In this document: in pieces, positions 1-8,783 of the stretch
Numbering within the stretch: position 1 is the first letter of the stretch
Layout of the letters: each line of letters begins with the position of its first letter
Origin: a bacterium
GTDB lineage: Bacteria; JACRDZ01; JAJRWM01
Direction: 5' to 3'
NCBI GenBank assembly: GCA_024276815.1
Contig: JAJRWM010000043.1
Coordinates: forward strand, 1 to 20,520
Length of the DNA: 20,520 nt
Notes under the pieces: model-generated
Seen by the model: the letters and a program-made list of their open reading frames with translations, nothing else
Database searches by the model: none
What the model was told of the DNA's origin: nothing
Program-made: the position numbers and the translations under genes

Positions 1-71
1 AGCCTGAGATTTTCTTCGGACAACGTGTCAATCTGCTGCTGCTTCTCGAAACATGGCTCACAAAATCCCAT
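1..71 (-). CDS. 5' end of a transposase-like reading frame, cut by window edge
   Basis: An ATG at 71 (minus) opens a frame that runs off the left edge without a stop. It gives about 23 residues beginning MGFCEPCFEKQQQ and continuing with a Gln/Glu-rich, coiled-coil-like stretch. A short Cys-rich start followed by a Lys/Gln/Glu coiled coil resembles the N-terminus of IS66-type transposases. That is a resemblance from memory, not proof. The Shine-Dalgarno is poor: a GGGAG lies about 20 bases upstream. An in-frame stop upstream leaves no longer start. It could also be the start of an unrelated coiled-coil protein or a chance frame. Confidence 0.3.
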   Translation of the reverse strand, partial: MGFCEPCFEKQQQIDTLSEENLR

Positions 72-156
72 ACCCTGCTTATCGACTGCTCCCGGACATT
101 ACCTTAACCCCCTCCCCCCACTTCACTGACGCCTTACGACATGTCTCAAATTTTTG

Positions 157-185
157 TTGAACATTGGATGAATCTTTGGTAGAAT
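157..185 (+). promoter_or_regulatory. Sigma70-type promoter for the small Cys-rich ORF
   Basis: TTGAAC at 157-162 and TAGAAT at 180-185 are separated by exactly 17 bases. A TGG just before the -10 makes it an extended -10 element. The predicted start lies near 192, giving a leader of about 59 bases before the ATG at 251. Called from consensus only. Confidence 0.42.
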
Positions 186-250
186 TGCCGCTGGGTTACA
201 TATTTGTTATCAATTCCTGTTAAATACTAATAAATAGTGGGCGCACTGAG

Positions 251-376
251 ATGAAGATTATCTGTACGGGCACTGCCATGACCAAGAACACGCCGGTCGA
301 ATGTTTAAATTGCACTGACCGGGCTAATTGTCAGAATTGTGAAGTTAGCTGTAAGGCAACCGCTAAAGCGAATTAA
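251..376 (+). CDS. Small six-cysteine protein (41 aa), unknown function
   Basis: The frame starts at ATG 251 and ends at TAA 374-376. Its 41 residues include six cysteines at positions 5, 18, 21, 27, 30 and 34, that is two CxxC pairs plus CxxxC at the end of the second. This spacing could bind a metal, form disulfides, or mark a modified peptide. A good promoter (157-185) precedes it, but the ribosome binding site is weak, with only AGTGGG-like sequence well upstream. It is transcribed toward the EF-G-like gene, with 51 bases between the two stops. I recognise no family. The dense, regularly spaced cysteines argue against a chance ORF, but the length and weak ribosome binding site keep confidence modest. 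Confidence 0.42.
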   Translation: MKIICTGTAMTKNTPVECLNCTDRANCQNCEVSCKATAKAN

Positions 377-427
377 TAAAACTTGGATGTTGCTGGCTGG
401 TAGTAATATCCCCAGATCGCGGACCTG

Positions 428-2524
428 TCAATGTTCTTCGTGATGCTGTTCTTTCTTTTTTTCCTCAATTATCTTTTGCGCGTTGTGGGCCGGCATTTCC
501 TCGTAGTGAGAGAATTCCATGTGATATGAACCGCGGCCGCTGGTCATGGATTTCAGGTCCGGCGCGTATTGCAACACTTCCGAGAGAGGCACCAAAGCTT
601 CAATCGCCTGATTTTTACCGCGGACAACAGTATCCTGAACCCGACCCCGCCGGGAACTGATATCTCCCATGATCGTTCCCATATAGTCGCCAGGAGCTTC
701 GACATTAACACTCATAATCGGTTCCAGCAAGATAGGATCCGACTGCATGACCCCTTTTTTAAAGCCCATGGAAGCGGCGACTTTAAAAGCCATTTCCGAC
801 GAATCGACATCATGATAAGAGCCATCATAGAGAGTTATTTTGAGGTCAACCACCGGAAACCCGGCCAGCGGCCCCTTTTTCATCGCTTCCACCAGACCTT
901 TTTCGACCGCCGGGATGTAACCGCGTGGAATAGCGCCGCCGGTAATTTCATTGACGAACTGAAAACCTGATCCTTTGGGTAATGGTTCCAGCCGCAACCA
1001 GGTATCGCCATACTGTCCCCGGCCGCCTGATTGTTTCTTGTATTTCCCCTGGACTTCGACTTTCTTTTTGATCGTTTCCCGGTAAGGGACATGGGGCAAA
1101 TCAAGTATGACATCGATATTGAACTTGCGTTTCATTTTTTCCAAAGCCACTTCAATATGCTGTTGTCCCATACCGCTTATCAACAGCTCGTGGGTTTCCT
1201 CATCCCGATGGATGTGCAGAGTCGGGTCTTCGTCAATGATCCTTGAAAGCGACGAGGTAAGTTTCTCATCATCGGCTTTACTTTTTGGCTTAACAGCGAA
1301 AGCTATCGCCGGTTCGGGGAATTCGATCGGTGGGTAAACAAGTGGATTTTTCTTATCTCCCAAGGTGTCCCCGGTAGAGGTTTTGTTCAGCTTGATAATC
1401 GCGGCGATATCCCCGGCCGCCACTTTTTTGATTGCGGGATGATCTTTACCCTGCAACAAGACAAGCCCGCCGATACGTTCATCGACATTCCGGGTGACAT
1501 TATAGACATTTCCTTCAGCGTTCAGACTGCCGGAAAAGACTCTGATAATGGTTATTTTGCCGGCAAAAATATCCACCATGGTTTTAACGACCAATCCTGA
1601 GAATGGCTGTGATTCATCGCAGGCGAAGGACAGCTCCTCATCATTTTGGGGATTCCTGCCGGCTTGCGGCGGCAGATCGGTTGGCGGCGGCAAGAAGTCG
1701 ATGATATGATCCATTAAATTGGCTATCCCGATATTATGATCCGCGGCGCCGCAGAAAATGGGTGTCAGCGTACAGTTGACAATACCGCTTTCAATCCCGT
1801 TCAATATTTCTTCTTCCGAGAGATCACCAGTCTCGAAATATTTCTCGATCAGTTTATCATCGCTTTCAGCGACGGCTTCCACCAGCTTTTCGTGATAGCT
1901 TTTAACTGTCGCCAGCATTTCTTCGGGGATATCGGTTATTTCGAACTCTCCGGAATCATCCAGTTTATAGACATGGGCTTTCATGCTGATCAGATCAACA
2001 ATGCCATTGAATTTTTCAGCGGCGCCAAGCGGGATATTGATCAGGGCTTTGCTGGTTTCAGGTAACGTTTCATTGATATTTTCAAGGATTTGTTCGACGG
2101 AGGTGTTTTCACGATTTAGTTTATTGATAAAAATAGCGCGTGGTTTCTTTAATTCGTTGAGGAAGCGCCACAGCTTTTCTGTCTGGACTTCGACGCCGCT
2201 GGCCGCGTTAATCATCAGCAGGCCGACGTCCATACCTCTCAGTACGGCCCGGGCGTCGGAGATGAAGTCACCATAGCCGGGAGTATCGGCAAGGTTTATT
2301 TTGCGGCTTTTCCATTCGGTATAAGCGAAAGAGCTGCTCAGGCTGACTTGCTTCTTGATTTCAATGGGATCAAAATCAGTCACGGTATTCCCGTCCTGAA
2401 CTTTACCGAGCCGGCTGGTCATCTTGCCGTTGAACAATAAAGCCTCCACCAGGGAAGTTTTGCCGCTACCACCATGTCCAATTACCGCGATATTGCGTAT
2501 TTCGCTAGGTTTCCACTCCTTCAT
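428..2524 (-). CDS. Elongation factor G-like GTPase (EF-G-2/FusA-like paralogue)
   Basis: Translational GTPase of the EF-G fold, 698 aa, close to family length. The G domain comes first: P-loop GHGGSGKT at 16-23, switch II DTPG at 80-83, G4 NKLN at 134-137. Then follow domain II, domain III, a domain IV with the GGRGQYGD stretch, and domain V ending in a His/Glu-rich tail. The P-loop is GHGGSGKT rather than AHIDAGKT, and switch II reads DTPGYGDF rather than DTPGHVDF. This places it with the EF-G-2-like paralogues, not the housekeeping FusA, so it lacks the catalytic switch II His. It may act on ribosomes in translocation, recycling or stress. The start is set by GGAGGAG at 2528-2534, three bases before ATG 2524; a longer frame from 2536 would put that site inside the gene. 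Odd: the last G4 residue is Asn, not Asp. Confidence 0.93.
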   Translation of the reverse strand: MKEWKPSEIRNIAVIGHGGSGKTSLVEALLFNGKMTSRLGKVQDGNTVTDFDPIEIKKQVSLSSSFAYTEWKSRKINLADTPGYGDFISDARAVLRGMDVGLLMINAASGVEVQTEKLWRFLNELKKPRAIFINKLNRENTSVEQILENINETLPETSKALINIPLGAAEKFNGIVDLISMKAHVYKLDDSGEFEITDIPEEMLATVKSYHEKLVEAVAESDDKLIEKYFETGDLSEEEILNGIESGIVNCTLTPIFCGAADHNIGIANLMDHIIDFLPPPTDLPPQAGRNPQNDEELSFACDESQPFSGLVVKTMVDIFAGKITIIRVFSGSLNAEGNVYNVTRNVDERIGGLVLLQGKDHPAIKKVAAGDIAAIIKLNKTSTGDTLGDKKNPLVYPPIEFPEPAIAFAVKPKSKADDEKLTSSLSRIIDEDPTLHIHRDEETHELLISGMGQQHIEVALEKMKRKFNIDVILDLPHVPYRETIKKKVEVQGKYKKQSGGRGQYGDTWLRLEPLPKGSGFQFVNEITGGAIPRGYIPAVEKGLVEAMKKGPLAGFPVVDLKITLYDGSYHDVDSSEMAFKVAASMGFKKGVMQSDPILLEPIMSVNVEAPGDYMGTIMGDISSRRGRVQDTVVRGKNQAIEALVPLSEVLQYAPDLKSMTSGRGSYHMEFSHYEEMPAHNAQKIIEEKKKEQHHEEH

Positions 2525-2527
2525 TAT

Positions 2528-2534
2528 CTCCTCC
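2528..2534 (-). promoter_or_regulatory. Shine-Dalgarno site that fixes the EF-G-like start
   Basis: The minus strand reads GGAGGAG followed by ATA and then ATG. This is the best ribosome binding site in the window. It selects the start at 2524 over the in-frame ATG at 2536, which has no comparable site. Confidence 0.7.
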
Positions 2535-2592
2535 ATGTCGGATTGATTTGATAGACTTTTTTCACAACGTTTATGACACCGCCGGAATATTC

Positions 2593-2614
2593 CCCGTCCG
2601 ATAAGCGGGACGGG
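2593..2614 (-). other. Stem-loop in the leader of the EF-G-like gene
   Basis: A perfect 7-bp inverted repeat, CCCGTCC (2593-2599) with GGACGGG (2608-2614), has an 8-base loop. It lies between the candidate promoter (2681-2709) and the start codon, so it would form in the 5' untranslated RNA. There is no T-run after it on the minus strand, so it is not a standard terminator. Role unknown. Confidence 0.4.
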
Positions 2615-2680
2615 TTCAGGCTCATAAGTAGAAAATTATCTGTAAATGGAGGTACAACAATTTTATCTTGCCGATAAATC

Positions 2681-2709
2681 ATCTTACCGTAAAACAAATC
2701 GAAATGCAA
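2681..2709 (-). promoter_or_regulatory. Candidate promoter for the EF-G-like gene
   Basis: On the minus strand TTGCAT (2704-2709) and TAAGAT (2681-2686) are 17 bases apart. This would give a leader of about 150 bases containing the 2593-2614 stem-loop. Both boxes are imperfect, so this is tentative. Confidence 0.3.
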
Positions 2710-2742
2710 CCTGAAATTATTTGGAGTTCCCCGGAAAACAGC

Positions 2743-4698
2743 TTATTTCATTAATTTTTCCAGACGGGAACCAGCCAGCTTAATAAAACGGGCCTCCTCT
2801 TTTTGGCCAGCGGCGATAACAAGGTATTTCCGCCAGGCCAGGATTGCTTTTTTCTTATCAATTTTTTCCATTAACTGGGCGTAATTAAAAGCAGCTTCGG
2901 CATAACCGCTGTCCAGATACAACGCTTTCTCAAATTCCGCCTCCGCCGCCAGCCAGTAGCCGTAACGCTTAAAAAGAACTCCCAGGTTGTTATGAATATG
3001 CTTTAAGCGGCCGCCTAACCGGCTTAAATTGGCAAAAACACTGCCGGCCTTCTCAACCTGGCCCAGTTCAATGTAAGCTTTTCCCAAGTGATAATAGTAA
3101 CCTGAAACCACGTCCTGTTCCATATATTCGGTGTACTCAGTCTCATTTTTGCGGAAACGGTAATTAAAATAACGAAAAGGCGTTAAAGGATCCGGTAGCG
3201 GCGCTGAGCGGGGGAGAACCGCTGAAAACAAACCATAGGCGTAAACCCGGCCGGCCGGAAACCTTTTCTCTTCGGGTCTGAGCGAAAATAAAACCGAACG
3301 ATTAAACTTCAGATAATAATTTACCAGGTAATTCTCAATTTTCTCATTGGGAACCGTCAAAGCGCTGCGACTCAGCGCTTTGTAAGCCTGGAAAATATCG
3401 TAAAAAAGATTCCGGCTCAGGTCAAAAATAATCAGGTCAGGACGGCGGTTCTCAACAGTGACTACATAACAAAAAGGTGTTACCCGGTTATCCCCGCCAG
3501 TAAACAGCGTCGCGTTACCCGGTAAAGAGATTAACATATTGCGGCCGAAATCCAGCCCCAGAGAATAGCGACGGAAATTGTTTTCCGCCACATGCCGGCT
3601 GATGGGGAAAAACACGGCTATGAGCAGCGCAAGTAAAACTAAAATCCTGCTAACAGGCACTTTCCTCGCTGAAGCAACTAATCGCTCCAAGATAATACCA
3701 ATCACTATCGGCAAAGATAAAAAAGCCGGTAAATAATAAGCCCGCATCCGGGAAAGGTTTAATTCCTCAAAGCTGAATTGTAAGAGAAAAACAATGCCGG
3801 GACCAACCAACAGGAAAATCAACAGGGCGGGCCAGGACTTTTTGCCGACCCTCTTGATAAAGAAAATACCGGGAAGCAAGAATAATAATAAATAATAATA
3901 CTGTTTAAAAAACTGCTCAAAAAATTCTCTCAGGAATAATATTTTATCCTGAATCGTCACCGTCTTGCCAAATTCCAGGATCCGGTACTGCTCTCTTTTT
4001 AAATGTGAGACCAATAGTTTGAGGTTATGCGGGGAACCCCAATTGACCGGCGGCCCCTCGATCGCCCGGATTGGCAGGTAGACAAAGCAGGTCAGACCTA
4101 ATAAAAAGGCGAAAATCAAAATAACGTATTGCCTGAACAATGGTTTATTCTGTTTAAAATCAAGCGCGAACTTGATAATTAAAACAGGAATAATAAAAAG
4201 AATTAAATAATGCATACCCAGTCCCAGTCCGACCAGAAAAACGCTCAAATAAAAGACCGGTTTGGTCGGACGGGGTATTATGGCGGCATAATAAATCAAG
4301 AAAAAGAAAAAGGCGTTGAAAATGTACACTTCGGCGCCTAAAGACTGCTCCAAAAATAAATTACCAGCCAGACAAATCAAGACCGCAACCGCCGCCGCCA
4401 AAATATTGCCGGTATTTTCACGCACGATTAAATAGATTAAAATCATGGTCAGCGCGCCAAAAAACAGGGAAGCCAAATTTACCCGCCAGGCGACTGAACC
4501 TATCGGTAACAAGGAAAAAATATGGCCAATCAAGCCATACAGCGGATAACCGGGCGGATGGGAGACGCCTAAAACATAATTACTGGCGATAAATTCCGCC
4601 GCGTCGCCCAGGTTCATGGTCGCATTCAGCAGCTTCAACAAAAACGCCGTTATCAAAAGAAAAATAATTGGTAAAACGAAAATTTTTACTCTTCTCAC
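2743..4698 (-). CDS. DUF2723 (TMEM260-like) membrane protein with C-terminal TPRs
   Basis: Multi-spanning membrane protein, 651 aa, probably a GT-C-type glycosyltransferase using a polyprenyl-linked sugar. DUF2723 marks are clear: GDAAEF at 31-36, HPPGYPLY at 47-54, YLPIR near 207, GDN at 402-404 and RRPDL at 418-422. Many hydrophobic segments occupy residues 1-365. A soluble middle follows, then about three TPRs between 534 and 635. The start is GTG at 4698, with GGAG eight bases upstream. Its GTGA overlaps the stop of the preceding gene by 4 bases, so the two are almost certainly co-translated. The family includes animal TMEM260, a protein O-mannosyltransferase. The donor and acceptor here are unknown, and the enzyme role is inferred from the family. 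It is a paralogue of its neighbour. Confidence 0.85.
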   Translation of the reverse strand: MRRVKIFVLPIIFLLITAFLLKLLNATMNLGDAAEFIASNYVLGVSHPPGYPLYGLIGHIFSLLPIGSVAWRVNLASLFFGALTMILIYLIVRENTGNILAAAVAVLICLAGNLFLEQSLGAEVYIFNAFFFFLIYYAAIIPRPTKPVFYLSVFLVGLGLGMHYLILFIIPVLIIKFALDFKQNKPLFRQYVILIFAFLLGLTCFVYLPIRAIEGPPVNWGSPHNLKLLVSHLKREQYRILEFGKTVTIQDKILFLREFFEQFFKQYYYLLLFLLPGIFFIKRVGKKSWPALLIFLLVGPGIVFLLQFSFEELNLSRMRAYYLPAFLSLPIVIGIILERLVASARKVPVSRILVLLALLIAVFFPISRHVAENNFRRYSLGLDFGRNMLISLPGNATLFTGGDNRVTPFCYVVTVENRRPDLIIFDLSRNLFYDIFQAYKALSRSALTVPNEKIENYLVNYYLKFNRSVLFSLRPEEKRFPAGRVYAYGLFSAVLPRSAPLPDPLTPFRYFNYRFRKNETEYTEYMEQDVVSGYYYHLGKAYIELGQVEKAGSVFANLSRLGGRLKHIHNNLGVLFKRYGYWLAAEAEFEKALYLDSGYAEAAFNYAQLMEKIDKKKAILAWRKYLVIAAGQKEEARFIKLAGSRLEKLMK

Positions 4699-6788
4699 TT
4701 GATTTGCTCCAAAGCGTTTCGCGCCTTTTCAGTCCACTCGTTTGCCCCTGAAGAATATTTCAAAAATTTTTCCAGGTTAAACCGGGCCTCTCTGATTTTA
4801 CCCAGTTTTTGAAAAATCAAGCACCGCAAATAGTAGTTGGCGAGATACTGAGGATAAATGGCAATCACCCGGTCCGAGTTAGCGAGAGCCTTGTCAACCT
4901 CTCCTCTTGCCAGGTAGAGCGTGGCTAAATTGTAATAACCAATCGCGAAATCATGATTAAGATTGATCGATTTATTGAAGTGTCTTTCGGCTAACCCCGG
5001 CTGGCCAAGCTGTTTATAAATTAAGCCCAACTGGTTGTAACGGGAATATGATTCAGACAGTTCGTTAGCCCGCTCGTAAGCGTTTTTAGCTTCCGGATAT
5101 TTGTTATTATTGAAATAAAACCGCCCTAACTGCTCCATTATATAGGGATAGTTCCAGCCGAGAGCAGAGACCGTCTGCAAATATTTTCGTGGATTTTTCT
5201 TTCTTTCAGCCAGATAATAGGCGTAATTGACGTACCTGTCAGACAGTAGCGTTGTTAACATCATCGCTCGTTCTTTTTTTCCGCCACCATTGGCTGAATG
5301 AAGATATTTTGGTAAATCAGGAACGCCCTTTTCACGATTTTTTATGAGCTTATAAAGCAGCGGCTGAGCTTTCAGAGGGAGATCCGAGGTATAATTGGTG
5401 TAGAAAAGTGGTCGGGACTCACGCCTGATTATTTGGCGTTCAAGGTCTTTAATTTGCGGGACCGATAAATCCCTATAACCAAACTCGTCATTAAAAATAT
5501 TACCTTCAACCGCCGTTAAAACAAGGTCGGGTCGGCGTTTTTCGACGTATTTCAGGTAAAGAACCGCGAATAAAGGATTGTCCCCGCTAGCCATTAAGCG
5601 GGCCTTGGGCGGTAACGAGGTTAATATGTCCAGGCCATAATCACGGTAGATCGTGTTAGCTCTCTCGTTCAGGCTGAAGCCCTGATAGCCGATCAGGCTC
5701 ATTATTAGCAATAAACTTATTAATACCAGATACTTAACATTTATCCCGGAGATTTTCTCCGGGATAAAGTTAAGACCTGCGCCCATAAACAAGGCTAAAA
5801 CCAGGTAAACCGGCAGGAAAAATTTAGGTCCCAGATCAAGCGCCAGGGAAGTAACCCGGTAATTGAGCAGACAGGTCGCTAAAACAGTATAGCTCACCAG
5901 TATTGACAGCAATAAATACAAGGCTGTTTTGTGCTTTCCGTAAAAATAAATCAGTCCCGGGACAGCCAGCAGCAGAACCGGAAAAAACATTTGTCGCTGG
6001 AAAAAAATCGCCGTCAATTTAAACTGCTTCAAGATATCAGCGGGACTTCGCCTGGAGCCTGGTTCCCGATACTCACTTCTGGTTAATTTGTTAATCACGG
6101 AATGATAATTAACCGGGTTTCCCCAGTTAAAAGCTGGCTGTCTCGCGGCCCTTAGGGGCAGATAGCCGAAAGCAGTCAGGCCTACAAATACCATCATTAT
6201 ACCAAACAAATACCCGAATTCTCCCTTAGCCCCCCTGAGTATCTCCTTTAAAGCAAAGGGTAAAAAGCCAAGTATAAGCAATAGATAGCCGTAATGAGAG
6301 ACAATTCCCAGCCCAGTGAACAAGCCCATCAACAAATACTTCCTCTTGTTCGCTCCAAACCAGCTCAGTAACAACAAAATAAACAAAAAAAGTTCCAGAT
6401 GATAGACTTCGGCGAAAAGTGAATAATAAAAAAAACTGCTGAAACAGAGTAAAAAAAGTGTGGCGAGCAAAGAATAGTTTTTGCTTAAAAAATATCTGGA
6501 TAACTGATAAAAAAGGGCGGCGCAAATTCCAGCCAAAAAGGCGTTCAGCAGGTTAAAACGCCAAGCGATATTACCCACTGGTAAAAATGAAAACACACGG
6601 GCAAAAAGAAGATACAGAGGATAACCGGGCGGGTGCGCGTTTCCCAGAAGATAGGAGGCGCTGATTAGTTCACCTCCGTCTCCGGCGTAAATTGAGGGAG
6701 CGACAGCTTTTAGGAGCAGGGCGAAGACAAAGAGACCGGCGAGCGTCGGGAAAAACAAATCATTTTCAGCAAGTTTAATTTTAAACAA
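4695..6788 (-). CDS. DUF2723 (TMEM260-like) membrane protein with C-terminal TPRs, second copy
   Basis: Paralogue of the gene downstream, 697 aa. It carries GDGGEL at 36-41, HPPGYPLY at 52-59, YLPLR near 209, GDN at 402-404 and RRPDL at 418-422. The last two motifs fall at the same residue numbers as in the other copy. About a dozen hydrophobic segments come first, and roughly four TPRs lie between 552 and 685. No ATG is available near the N-terminus. The frame opens at TTG 6788 just after an in-frame TAA, so TTG is the likely start, with a weak ribosome binding site. The two copies probably arose by tandem duplication and diverged. They may form a pair with different substrates or act as subunits of one complex; this is inference. 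Confidence 0.85.
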   Translation of the reverse strand: MFKIKLAENDLFFPTLAGLFVFALLLKAVAPSIYAGDGGELISASYLLGNAHPPGYPLYLLFARVFSFLPVGNIAWRFNLLNAFLAGICAALFYQLSRYFLSKNYSLLATLFLLCFSSFFYYSLFAEVYHLELFLFILLLLSWFGANKRKYLLMGLFTGLGIVSHYGYLLLILGFLPFALKEILRGAKGEFGYLFGIMMVFVGLTAFGYLPLRAARQPAFNWGNPVNYHSVINKLTRSEYREPGSRRSPADILKQFKLTAIFFQRQMFFPVLLLAVPGLIYFYGKHKTALYLLLSILVSYTVLATCLLNYRVTSLALDLGPKFFLPVYLVLALFMGAGLNFIPEKISGINVKYLVLISLLLIMSLIGYQGFSLNERANTIYRDYGLDILTSLPPKARLMASGDNPLFAVLYLKYVEKRRPDLVLTAVEGNIFNDEFGYRDLSVPQIKDLERQIIRRESRPLFYTNYTSDLPLKAQPLLYKLIKNREKGVPDLPKYLHSANGGGKKERAMMLTTLLSDRYVNYAYYLAERKKNPRKYLQTVSALGWNYPYIMEQLGRFYFNNNKYPEAKNAYERANELSESYSRYNQLGLIYKQLGQPGLAERHFNKSINLNHDFAIGYYNLATLYLARGEVDKALANSDRVIAIYPQYLANYYLRCLIFQKLGKIREARFNLEKFLKYSSGANEWTEKARNALEQIK

Positions 6789-7014
6789 TTAATGACCAGG
6801 TAATCGTTTTATAGCGCCAAAAACAGGAACAGTTTACCAAACCCGCCGCCTGAACTGACAGGAGAAAATCATAACCGTTTATACCGGGAACAAATTCCTC
6901 GCTACCCTCAGATGATCGCCTGTTTGATTAATAACCGCTATTGCAATTAATATAACATAATTTCAGCTCGCCATACCTCTACTTTACGGGAGTTTGTGGG
7001 GGAAATGTCCTCTG

Positions 7015-8709
7015 TTATTTATTCTTCTGCTTCGCTTTTAAGCTTTGGTACCTGTTTCGAGCTTGAGCTGCTTCTTCCAGCAGGCCTAATTTTTCATACA
7101 CCAGAGCCAGCTTCTGATAAGTGCCTGAGTAACCAGGACTTAAGTTTCTGGCCGCTTCCCAAAACCGGCTTGCTCGCCGATAATCTTTTAACTGGTAATA
7201 AGCGACGCCCAAATTAAGCAAATCATCGTAATAGTTGTCTCTCGACACATACCTTTTCCGCCGGCTCAACGCCTTTTTGATATTGTCAATTGCTTCGTTA
7301 TAGCGGTTCAGCTTAAGATAAACTTTCCCTAAATTACTGTAGGGGTTGGGATATAAGGGATCTATCAGGGTGGCCTCCTCAAGCGGGGTAATCGCTTCTT
7401 GGTACCGCTCCCGCTCATAATAGGCAAGGCCAAGATTGACCCTGATCCCAACACTGTTGGGATTGCTGGCCAGGGTATCCTGCCAGAGAGCGACCGGATT
7501 CCGCCAGACCCGGTTACGCCTGATGGTCAAAACACTCAAAAATAAAATAAAAATAATACCAACAAAATAAAGATACTTGGCGAAATCAAGCTCAAAATAT
7601 TTACAAATATAATTAACCAGAAGTATTACTCCCGGGATGAGACCCATTAAAGGGAAATAAAGATAACGCTCGGCAAGAATAGCGCCATAGGGAATCAGGT
7701 TGGAAGTTGGCAGCAGGAAAATAAAAAACCAACTCAAAAATATCGCGAAACTTTCCTTCTTCCTGAAACCGTAACCAATAATGACGGCAATCAAACCAAG
7801 ACAAAACAGGGAAGACCACACCGCCACAGCCAAAAAACTCTTATATACCGTAAAGTTATATATCAGCGTTAAAGACAAGGGGAAAATCAACAATTTCAGG
7901 TAATAAAGTAATACCACCGAAAATGTCAACAGGGCCGCCAGCAAAGAACCGCCGGGATAGTTCATATATTTAGCGGGATTGGGATTTTTCATCAGGTGAA
8001 AATAAATTACCAGAAAAACAGAGGCGACTAATAAATAACCGGAAATATCTATAATTATTTTGCGGCTTCTGTACTCCCGGGCGTCCAGTTCATACCAAGC
8101 CAGTATAACAACCAAAACCGGCAAGACGATAAACGTCTCTTTGGTAAAACAAGCAAGGCCGTAAAGAAAAACCGAGGCTACTTTCAGATAATTGTTTTTC
8201 CGTAGATAGCAGTGAATTGATAAAAGACAGAACAGGCCCCCAAGAAGATCCTCATTAAAAGAAATTACGTTAATAATTTCCGTATGCACAGTGTGTACGG
8301 CAAAAATCAACACCGCCAGCAGTGATTGCCAGTCCGACAAATACCGCCTGATTAAAAGAAAAAGCAGGCAGCAATTAACAAAGTGTATGAATAAATTAAA
8401 CAGACGCCAGTAAACCGGGGTGTCGCCGTTGACATGCTTCAGCAACATATAAATAAAAGAGGTCACCGGTCGATAGGTGCCCTCGCGAAAATCACGAAAA
8501 TAACTTTCCCTGGAAAATAAATCCGCGAAATTACCTGTTTTCGATATCCCGGGATTGTCCTTGATGTAATAGTAATCATCATAATAAAAACGGGTTGGTA
8601 ACGAGTTGAAATAAATAGCCATAATCGCGAATAAAAGAAGGGACGCGATTAAAATGAAGGATAGTTTGCCGGTGTTTGCCGGTGAATTATCTGATCCCAA
8701 ATCAGTCAT
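7015..8709 (-). CDS. TMTC-like membrane glycosyltransferase with C-terminal TPRs
   Basis: A 564-aa polytopic protein. After a first membrane span (about 16-34) comes FYYDDYYYIKDNP, with the acidic pair D44-D45 in the first periplasmic loop as in GT-C enzymes. A TYRPVTSFIY segment and an HTVHTEII segment follow, as in the TMTC group. Residues 416-564 hold about four TPRs. Animal TMTC1-4 (CAZy GT105) are O-mannosyltransferases for cadherins, and bacterial homologues are mostly uncharacterised. The likely role is to move a sugar from a polyprenyl phosphate carrier onto a surface acceptor, inferred from the family. The ATG at 8709 has AGAGG very close upstream. It lies 226 bases before the DUF2723 pair and 74 bases after the permease, so it may share their transcript. 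Confidence 0.8.
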   Translation of the reverse strand: MTDLGSDNSPANTGKLSFILIASLLLFAIMAIYFNSLPTRFYYDDYYYIKDNPGISKTGNFADLFSRESYFRDFREGTYRPVTSFIYMLLKHVNGDTPVYWRLFNLFIHFVNCCLLFLLIRRYLSDWQSLLAVLIFAVHTVHTEIINVISFNEDLLGGLFCLLSIHCYLRKNNYLKVASVFLYGLACFTKETFIVLPVLVVILAWYELDAREYRSRKIIIDISGYLLVASVFLVIYFHLMKNPNPAKYMNYPGGSLLAALLTFSVVLLYYLKLLIFPLSLTLIYNFTVYKSFLAVAVWSSLFCLGLIAVIIGYGFRKKESFAIFLSWFFIFLLPTSNLIPYGAILAERYLYFPLMGLIPGVILLVNYICKYFELDFAKYLYFVGIIFILFLSVLTIRRNRVWRNPVALWQDTLASNPNSVGIRVNLGLAYYERERYQEAITPLEEATLIDPLYPNPYSNLGKVYLKLNRYNEAIDNIKKALSRRKRYVSRDNYYDDLLNLGVAYYQLKDYRRASRFWEAARNLSPGYSGTYQKLALVYEKLGLLEEAAQARNRYQSLKAKQKNK

Positions 8710-8783
8710 TACCTCTGTGGGTTAAAATATAACAGCCAGACAGATCCGATTCCAACCGCTTTCAATATGTCTGGGTAACACGC

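Noticed and set aside
2524-2709. 61-codon open frame upstream of the EF-G-like gene
   Set aside because: It covers the likely promoter, leader hairpin and ribosome binding site of that gene. The product shows no family-like sequence and it has no ribosome binding site of its own.
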